The notes beneath the pieces are model-generated. The model searched no databases. It saw only the letters and a program-made list of their open reading frames with translations, and was not told the origin of the DNA. DNA of 10,224 nucleotides from Geobacter sp. (GTDB lineage Bacteria; Desulfobacterota; Desulfuromonadia; Geobacterales; Geobacteraceae): NCBI GenBank assembly GCA_003499925.1, contig DNRQ01000210.1:1-10224 (forward strand), written 5' to 3'. Numbering within the stretch: position 1 is the stretch's first letter; each line of letters begins with the position of its first letter. Below are positions 1 through 4,067 of the stretch, in pieces. The position numbers and the translations under genes were made by a program.

Positions 1-228
1 GAGCATGCCGTTGATCGCCCCGTAGACGAGCTTCTTGGTATCCACCTCCTCGACGTAGCTCTTCTTCACGATGGAAAGGACGTCCGTGAAGAGCTCGATC
101 GATTCGTAGTCGTTGCCGCCACTTTGGGCCGCACATCTGCGCTGCACACCGAATCCGATGACAAGCGTCAGCAGGGAAACCGTGGTGACGAACAGGGTTG
201 CCTTCTTGAAGTTACTGCCCTTGAACAT
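1..228 (-). CDS. ctpA: CtpA-type S41 C-terminal processing protease, N-terminal part
   Basis: Partial gene: 76 codons from an ATG at 228, open to the left edge. It starts MFKGSNFKKATLFVTTVS and has a positively charged start followed by a hydrophobic segment at residues 10-27, which reads as a signal peptide or signal anchor. After it comes the stretch YESIELFTDVLSIVKKSYVE and then a region ending YGAINGML, the typical N-terminal helix pair of carboxy-terminal processing proteases. The PDZ domain and the Ser-Lys catalytic pair would lie beyond the window and cannot be seen. Family members are periplasmic serine proteases that trim or degrade proteins, including cell-wall hydrolases. An AGGGAGG ribosome site lies 4 nt before the ATG. 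The gene starts 32 nt after the envC-like gene, with no terminator between them, so it is probably the last visible member of the ftsEX operon. Family assignment is confident; the symbol is by family only. Confidence 0.85.
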   Translation of the reverse strand, partial: MFKGSNFKKATLFVTTVSLLTLVIGFGVQRRCAAQSGGNDYESIELFTDVLSIVKKSYVEEVDTKKLVYGAINGML

Positions 229-232
229 TCTG

Positions 233-239
233 CCTCCCT
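233..239 (-). promoter_or_regulatory. Ribosome binding site of the ctpA-type gene
   Basis: AGGGAGG on the minus strand, 4 nt before the ATG at 228. It is a strong purine-rich match and fixes the start of the protease gene, which lies in a 32-nt gap that holds no other signal I can see. Confidence 0.7.
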
Positions 240-260
240 TTTCTTGCTTGAAGTGCCCTG

Positions 261-1484
261 TTACCTGAACCAGGGGGCGGGGTCGACCGGCCTGCCCTGG
301 TAGCGGATCTCGAAATAAAGCATGGGGCCCTTGGAGGAATCCCGATCCCCCACGCTCGCCAGGACATCGTTCCTGGATACCTTTGACCCGACTCTCTTGA
401 CCACGGAAGACGCGTGCGCGTAGAGGCTGAAGAACCCCCCCCCGTGGTCAACGATAATCATATTACCATACCCTTTAAAATAGTCGGCAAAAATCACCTC
501 GCCGTCGAAAACCGCATGGATCGGGGATCCGGCGGGCGCTGCAAGGGAAATGCCGTTGCTGACCGTGAAGGAGTCGAAGTCGGGATGCTTGTGCCGGCCG
601 AACCGGTCGACGATGGTCCCCTTGACCGGGAGCGAGAGCCTCCCCTTCTGGGCGCCGAGCCCCCGGTCGGGGACCAGCGGCGGCGGCGGGAGGGAAGCCT
701 GGGAACCCTTGCCTTGCGCACCCTTGCCCCGAACTCTGGCACTATACTCCTTTCTCTTTCTCGCTTCAAGCTTCTCGAACATGCTCTGCAGCCGACCGGC
801 GTTGGCCTGGAGCTCCTTCAGCGAGGCGAGATGGCCCTGCTTGTCCTGCCTCACCTTGACCAGGTAGCTTGCCTTGCGCGTCTTTTCCTGCTCTATCTCG
901 CGCTTTTTGGCCTCCATGGAGCGCCGGATCCCTTCCTTGCGGGTCGCGTCCTGCTCCAGGCGCAGCTTCAGCCCCTTCAGGCGCTCCAGGTTCTGGTTGT
1001 ACTGCTCGAAGAGCCTCCTGTCGTTCTCCAGCACGCTGCGCATGTAGCGCAGGTTCTCGGTCATCTGGGGAAACGACTCAGAGGAGAAGAACACCCTCAG
1101 GTTTCCGGTGTCCCCCCCCTTGTACAGTGCCGCCACCCTGCGGTTTATCTGCAGGCGCTTCTTTTCCGCCTCCAGCCGTTCCCGCTCGATATCCTCCAGC
1201 GTCTTGCCGATCCCCTTCTCGACCGTGGCCAGATCCCGGCCGAGCACGACGAGGTTCGACTGCTTCTCCGCCAGCGATTTCCGGATCTGCTCCAGTTCGC
1301 CGGTGACCTTGGTCTCCACCTTCTGGGTCTTGGAGATCAGGAGATTTTTCTCCTTGATCTGCTTCTTCAACCCCTGCAGATCCTCCTTCACCCCCCCCCA
1401 GCCCGGGGAAGGGAGGACGAGGGCCAGGGCCAGCAGCAAATTGACGACGGACAATTGACGATTGATGAGGGGATAAGGACGCAT
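261..1484 (-). CDS. envC: EnvC-like murein hydrolase activator (coiled coil + degenerate LytM/M23 domain)
   Basis: A 407-residue periplasmic protein. Residues 1-30 are a signal peptide (hydrophobic core LLLALALVLP at 17-25). Residues 31-250 are long Lys/Glu/Leu-rich coiled coil, 251-282 a Gly/Pro-rich linker, and 283-407 a LytM/M23 fold. The C-terminal MLYFEIRYQGRPVDPAPWF is very close to the end of E. coli EnvC. The usual catalytic set is broken. The HxxxD positions are S309 and S313 (in SNGISLAAP), and the HxH positions are M388 and Y390 (in GPMLYFE). Only H356 of the YAH motif remains. Known EnvC proteins lack activity and instead switch on amidases when FtsEX pulls on the coiled coil. The gene follows ftsX after one base, which fits that role. 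The ATG at 1484 has no good ribosome site; the nearest GAGG is about 16 nt away. Translation is therefore probably coupled to ftsX. General databases may call it an M23 peptidase. Confidence 0.9.
   Translation of the reverse strand: MRPYPLINRQLSVVNLLLALALVLPSPGWGGVKEDLQGLKKQIKEKNLLISKTQKVETKVTGELEQIRKSLAEKQSNLVVLGRDLATVEKGIGKTLEDIERERLEAEKKRLQINRRVAALYKGGDTGNLRVFFSSESFPQMTENLRYMRSVLENDRRLFEQYNQNLERLKGLKLRLEQDATRKEGIRRSMEAKKREIEQEKTRKASYLVKVRQDKQGHLASLKELQANAGRLQSMFEKLEARKRKEYSARVRGKGAQGKGSQASLPPPPLVPDRGLGAQKGRLSLPVKGTIVDRFGRHKHPDFDSFTVSNGISLAAPAGSPIHAVFDGEVIFADYFKGYGNMIIVDHGGGFFSLYAHASSVVKRVGSKVSRNDVLASVGDRDSSKGPMLYFEIRYQGRPVDPAPWFR
1441..1470. repeat. Short TTGACGA-type direct repeat within the envC signal-peptide region
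   Basis: On the plus strand TTGACGA occurs at 1441-1447 and again at 1455-1461, inside an AT-richer stretch with further TTGA/ATTGA steps. It encodes residues of the signal peptide n-region (LINRQLSVVN). Base composition differs from the GC-rich surroundings. It could be a remnant of an intergenic low-complexity repeat captured by the gene, or chance. Confidence 0.35.
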
Positions 1485-1485
1485 G

Positions 1486-2430
1486 CTAGATGTTTATGAA
1501 CCTCTTCAAGGAGGTGGCGCTCCCGATGAACCCGAGCAGCACCCCGCCGACCAGGATGGCCGCCAGGTGCGGGACCGGCAGGAAGGAGAGACCCGCAGCC
1601 GCCGGGTTTACCCCAAGGAAATTGGCCGCGTTCTTCAGGAAGGCGAAGTAGCAGGCGAGCAGGGCCACCAGTGCGAAGACCGCCCCCAGCGCACCCTGCA
1701 GCACCCCCTCGATCAGGAAGGGTGCCTTGATGAAAAAGCGGGTCGCACCGACCAGGCCGAGCAGTTCCAGCTCGTCCTTTCTGGCGTAGATGGTGAGCTT
1801 GATGGTGTTGGAGACGATGAAGAGCACCGCGATCACCAGGAAACCGCCCAAAAGCGACCCCATCAGGCGAAACAGGTTCATGAAGGAGTTGAAGCGCTTG
1901 ACCCACTCCTCTCCGTACTGCACCTCGCTGACCCCCTGTATCTGCTTGAGCGCCGCCACGTACGAGGCTACCGCCGCGCTGTCTCTGTGCTTCCTGTCCA
2001 GGCTGATCTCCAGGGAGGCGGGAAGCACCTCCGGGGTGATCCCCTCAAGGAGCGACTCCTGCCCCTTCAGGCGTCCGCGCAGCCTCTTCTCGGCCTCCAC
2101 CTGGGTGACGAAGACCGCCTTGGAGGTGCCGGGAATCTGGTTCACCCTCCCCTTGAGCGCGGCCACCGCAAGCGGGGTCGGCTCCCGGTCGAAGTAGGCG
2201 GTGACCTGCACCTTGTCGCTCCACCCCTCGGCCATCCCCTCCAGGTTCACGTAGACCAGGAGGAACAGGGCGGCGATCAGCAGGGCCAGGGAGATGGTCC
2301 CCACCGTCACGATGCTCACGAAGACGTTCTGCCGCAGGTTGGCGAGCGCGCGGGCGGTAAAGAAGGAAAGGCGCCCGAGGAATCCCTCCTGGGCCAGTTT
2401 GGGACGGAACGCCTGCTTAGCCTTGGACAT
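1486..2430 (-). CDS. ftsX: Cell division protein FtsX
   Basis: A 314-residue inner-membrane protein, the permease-like partner of the FtsE ATPase. A cytoplasmic N-tail (1-35) is followed by a first membrane segment at about 37-61. A periplasmic domain at about 65-180 is the part that in known FtsX binds EnvC-type activators. Three more membrane segments follow at about 187-209, 237-263 and 287-304. The motif ARKDELELLGLVGATRFFI at 216-234 is the conserved cytoplasmic loop that contacts FtsE. The four-helix layout and length are typical of the family. FtsX does not transport a substrate; it passes ATP-driven movement to the wall-hydrolase activator in the periplasm. The ATG at 2430 lies inside the 3' end of ftsE (14-nt overlap) and has a GGAGGT site 5 nt upstream. 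The stop is one base from the envC start. Confidence 0.96.
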   Translation of the reverse strand: MSKAKQAFRPKLAQEGFLGRLSFFTARALANLRQNVFVSIVTVGTISLALLIAALFLLVYVNLEGMAEGWSDKVQVTAYFDREPTPLAVAALKGRVNQIPGTSKAVFVTQVEAEKRLRGRLKGQESLLEGITPEVLPASLEISLDRKHRDSAAVASYVAALKQIQGVSEVQYGEEWVKRFNSFMNLFRLMGSLLGGFLVIAVLFIVSNTIKLTIYARKDELELLGLVGATRFFIKAPFLIEGVLQGALGAVFALVALLACYFAFLKNAANFLGVNPAAAGLSFLPVPHLAAILVGGVLLGFIGSATSLKRFINI

Positions 2431-3088
2431 CGGACACCTCCAGCAGCCGCCCCTTCTCCAGACGGATCACCCTGCGGTGCGAGTTGACGATGACGCGCTT
2501 GTCGTGGGTGGCGACAACCACCGTGGTACCGCGGATGTTGGCCTCCTTGAACACGGAGAGGATCTGCTCCTTGTTGTCGTCGTCCAGGTTTCCGGTCGGC
2601 TCGTCGGCGATCAGGATCTTGGGATCGTTCACCAGCGCCCGGGCCAGGGCGACCCGCTGCTGTTCGCCCCCGGAGAGCCTGAGCGGGGTGGCATTGATCT
2701 TCTCCTCGAGTCCCATCTGCTTCAGGATATGGAACACCTTTTTGCCGATGTCGCGCTTGCCCCAGCCGAGCACCTCGAGCGTGATGGCGACGTTCTCGAG
2801 CACGGTCCGGTTCGGCAGCAGCTTGTAGTCCTGGAACACCACCCCGATGGAGCGGCGCAAAAACGGGATCTGGGAGCGCGGCAGCCTGCTGAGGTTCACC
2901 CCGTCGATCAGCACCTGGCCCCGGGTCGGGGTGAGCTCCGCGTAGAGGAGCTTTAACAGCGTCGATTTCCCGGCGCCCGAAGGCCCGGTCAAAAAAACAA
3001 AATCCCCTTTGGGGATCTTCAGGTTGACATCGTTTAGCGCAGGCGATTCGGCCTGGTACGACATGGATACGTTGTGCAGTTGAATCAT
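2417..3088 (-). CDS. ftsE: Cell division ATP-binding protein FtsE
   Basis: A 223-residue ABC ATPase with all motifs intact. Walker A is GPSGAGKST at 35-43, the Q-loop glutamine is Q86 (FQDYKLLPNRTV), the signature is LSGGEQQ at 138-144, Walker B is ILIADEP at 158-164, the D-loop NLD is at 167-169, and the switch histidine is H195. The FQDYKLL sequence and the length of about 220 are characteristic of FtsE among ABC proteins. It sits at the cytoplasmic face with FtsX and powers septal wall hydrolysis through EnvC. The ATG at 3088 has only a weak GAGG about 10 nt upstream. The gene follows the last pseudopilin after 51 nt that contain no clear terminator, so it may be read from the secretion operon as well as from an undetected promoter of its own. 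Confidence 0.97.
   Translation of the reverse strand: MIQLHNVSMSYQAESPALNDVNLKIPKGDFVFLTGPSGAGKSTLLKLLYAELTPTRGQVLIDGVNLSRLPRSQIPFLRRSIGVVFQDYKLLPNRTVLENVAITLEVLGWGKRDIGKKVFHILKQMGLEEKINATPLRLSGGEQQRVALARALVNDPKILIADEPTGNLDDDNKEQILSVFKEANIRGTTVVVATHDKRVIVNSHRRVIRLEKGRLLEVSDVQG
2436..2441 (-). promoter_or_regulatory. Ribosome binding site of ftsX
   Basis: GGAGGT on the minus strand, 5 nt before the ftsX ATG at 2430 and inside the ftsE coding sequence. It supports the overlapping start. Confidence 0.7.
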
Positions 3089-3139
3089 CTCGTTAACGCC
3101 TCGTTCAGTGCAGCGGTTTCGGGACGCCGGGTCCAGGGA

Positions 3140-3553
3140 CTACCACGTGTTGTACGCTTCGCCGTTGGAACCGGTCAGCGTTGAGGCGCTGTGCACGTCG
3201 TAGACGCCTTCCTCCGCGATGCCGTCCCCACCCGTAGGCGGTGGAGGGTCGGTGACCCAGTCGGTCGCTTTGGTGAAGGGATCCTTCGGCACGGCCTTCA
3301 GGTATCGGTTCTGGTTATCCACCAGTTCCTGCAGCGATGCCGGATATTTCCCCTGGTCCGCGTAGAACTGGTCGATGGTGGAACGCATCATGTAAAGGTT
3401 CTCGCGCAGCACCGCCTCGCGCGCCCGGATGATGCCCCACTGGTAGTTCGGCGCGGCTATGGCTGCCAGTATCCCGACGATGGAGACCACGATCATGAGC
3501 TCTATCAGGGTGAAGCCCCGTTGTGTCTTTACTATCCTCTTCCACATGAACAT
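3140..3553 (-). CDS. gspG: GspG-like major pseudopilin (OxpG-type)
   Basis: A 137-residue type II/IV prepilin. The leader MFMWKRIVKTQRG ends in the prepilin peptidase site RG|FTLIE, with the +5 glutamate at E18, followed by the hydrophobic helix LMIVVSIVGILAAIAAP. The motif YLKAVPKDPF and the tail (VYDVHSAS then GEAYNTW) are GspG-like. The acidic calcium loop of classical GspG is not obvious. Known function: after cleavage, pseudopilins polymerise into a short periplasmic pilus that pushes substrate through the secretin. The order secretin, pseudopilins, ftsE recalls the OxpG locus of Geobacter sulfurreducens, reported as part of an atypical T2SS for a multicopper protein; this link is from memory. 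Start choice: the ATG at 3553 shares one base with the upstream TGA and has AAGGA 6 nt before it. A GTG at 3556 would put that site too close, and an ATG at 3547 is also possible. Confidence 0.93.
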   Translation of the reverse strand: MFMWKRIVKTQRGFTLIELMIVVSIVGILAAIAAPNYQWGIIRAREAVLRENLYMMRSTIDQFYADQGKYPASLQELVDNQNRYLKAVPKDPFTKATDWVTDPPPPTGGDGIAEEGVYDVHSASTLTGSNGEAYNTW

Positions 3554-4044
3554 CACCAGTCCTTGTATTTCGTGCCGTCGATGGCGGTCCCTTCGCTCAG
3601 GGAGTAGACGTCGTAGACGTCCTGCCCTCCCCAGGAGGAGCTGTCCGGATCATCGACATAGGAGCGCATGCCCCAGGCATCTTCGTCACCCTGCACCGGG
3701 TGGAACGGGTCCTTCGGCACCTTGCGGAGGAACCTCTTCTTGTAGTTGGTAAGTCCCCCGAAATCGTGCCCTTCGACCAGCACCTGCAGAGTCTCCGGAT
3801 AGCCGGTCTCGTTCAGGCTCGCGGTGATCTTTTTCTCCTCGACCGCCTTGAGATAGTGCTTGTTGTAGTCGTCGAGGGCGGTCCTGATCTCCCGCAGGCT
3901 CCTTCTCAGCTCGATCTCCTTGACCCGCACGGAGGTCATCCGGGCGGAGGGGAGGATCAGGCTGGCGAGAACGGAGAGGATGACCATGGTCACGACCAGC
4001 TCGATCAGGGTCAGCCCGCGGTTGTTGTCAAAAATTTTGCACAT
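3553..4044 (-). CDS. Second GspG-like pseudopilin
   Basis: A 163-residue prepilin with a very short leader, MCKIFDNNRG, cut before LTLIE (+5 glutamate E15). A hydrophobic helix follows (LVVTMVILSVLASLILP). The globular part contains FLRKVPKDPFHPV at about 114-126 and ends in QDVYDVYSLSEG then TKYKDW. This is the same layout as the next gene (YLKAVPKDPF, VYDVHSAS, final W), so the two look like diverged tandem copies rather than the GspG/GspH pair of classical T2SS. It is longer by about 26 residues, mainly a charged insert (HYLKAVEEKKITASL region). Role inferred: a second pilus subunit, or a minor or capping subunit. No good ribosome site precedes the ATG at 4044; a small hairpin lies there. 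Its TGA overlaps the next start. Confidence 0.9.
   Translation of the reverse strand: MCKIFDNNRGLTLIELVVTMVILSVLASLILPSARMTSVRVKEIELRRSLREIRTALDDYNKHYLKAVEEKKITASLNETGYPETLQVLVEGHDFGGLTNYKKRFLRKVPKDPFHPVQGDEDAWGMRSYVDDPDSSSWGGQDVYDVYSLSEGTAIDGTKYKDW
3560..3564 (-). promoter_or_regulatory. Ribosome binding site deciding the pseudopilin start
   Basis: AAGGA on the minus strand, 6 nt before the ATG at 3553 and only 3 nt before the alternative GTG at 3556. Spacing favours the ATG, which overlaps the stop of the preceding gene as TGATG. Confidence 0.55.
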
Positions 4045-4052
4045 GATCTGAA

Positions 4053-4067
4053 AGCCCGACTGGGGCT
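4053..4067 (-). other. Small hairpin between secretin and pseudopilin genes
   Basis: AGCCC and GGGCT form a 5-bp GC-rich stem with a 5-nt loop, overlapping the secretin stop codon and covering the place where a ribosome site for the pseudopilin start at 4044 would be expected. There is no T-run long enough for a terminator. It may tune translation or mRNA processing, or be chance. Confidence 0.3.

Noticed and set aside
229..260. Terminator between envC and the ctpA-type gene
   Set aside because: Only 32 nt, with no inverted repeat; it holds just the ribosome site.
261..1484. Active M23 metallopeptidase
   Set aside because: Zinc and catalytic positions are replaced by Ser, Ser, Met and Tyr, so an EnvC-type activator is the better call.
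414..2487. Long plus-strand frames opposite envC and ftsX
   Set aside because: They mirror strongly recognisable minus-strand genes, have Leu/Gln/His/Arg-rich low-complexity translations and no recognisable domains.
3089..3139. Terminator or sigma-54 type promoter between pseudopilin and ftsE
   Set aside because: The only hairpin is a 4-bp GGAC/GTCC stem without a T-run, and no convincing -24/-12 or -35/-10 pair is present.
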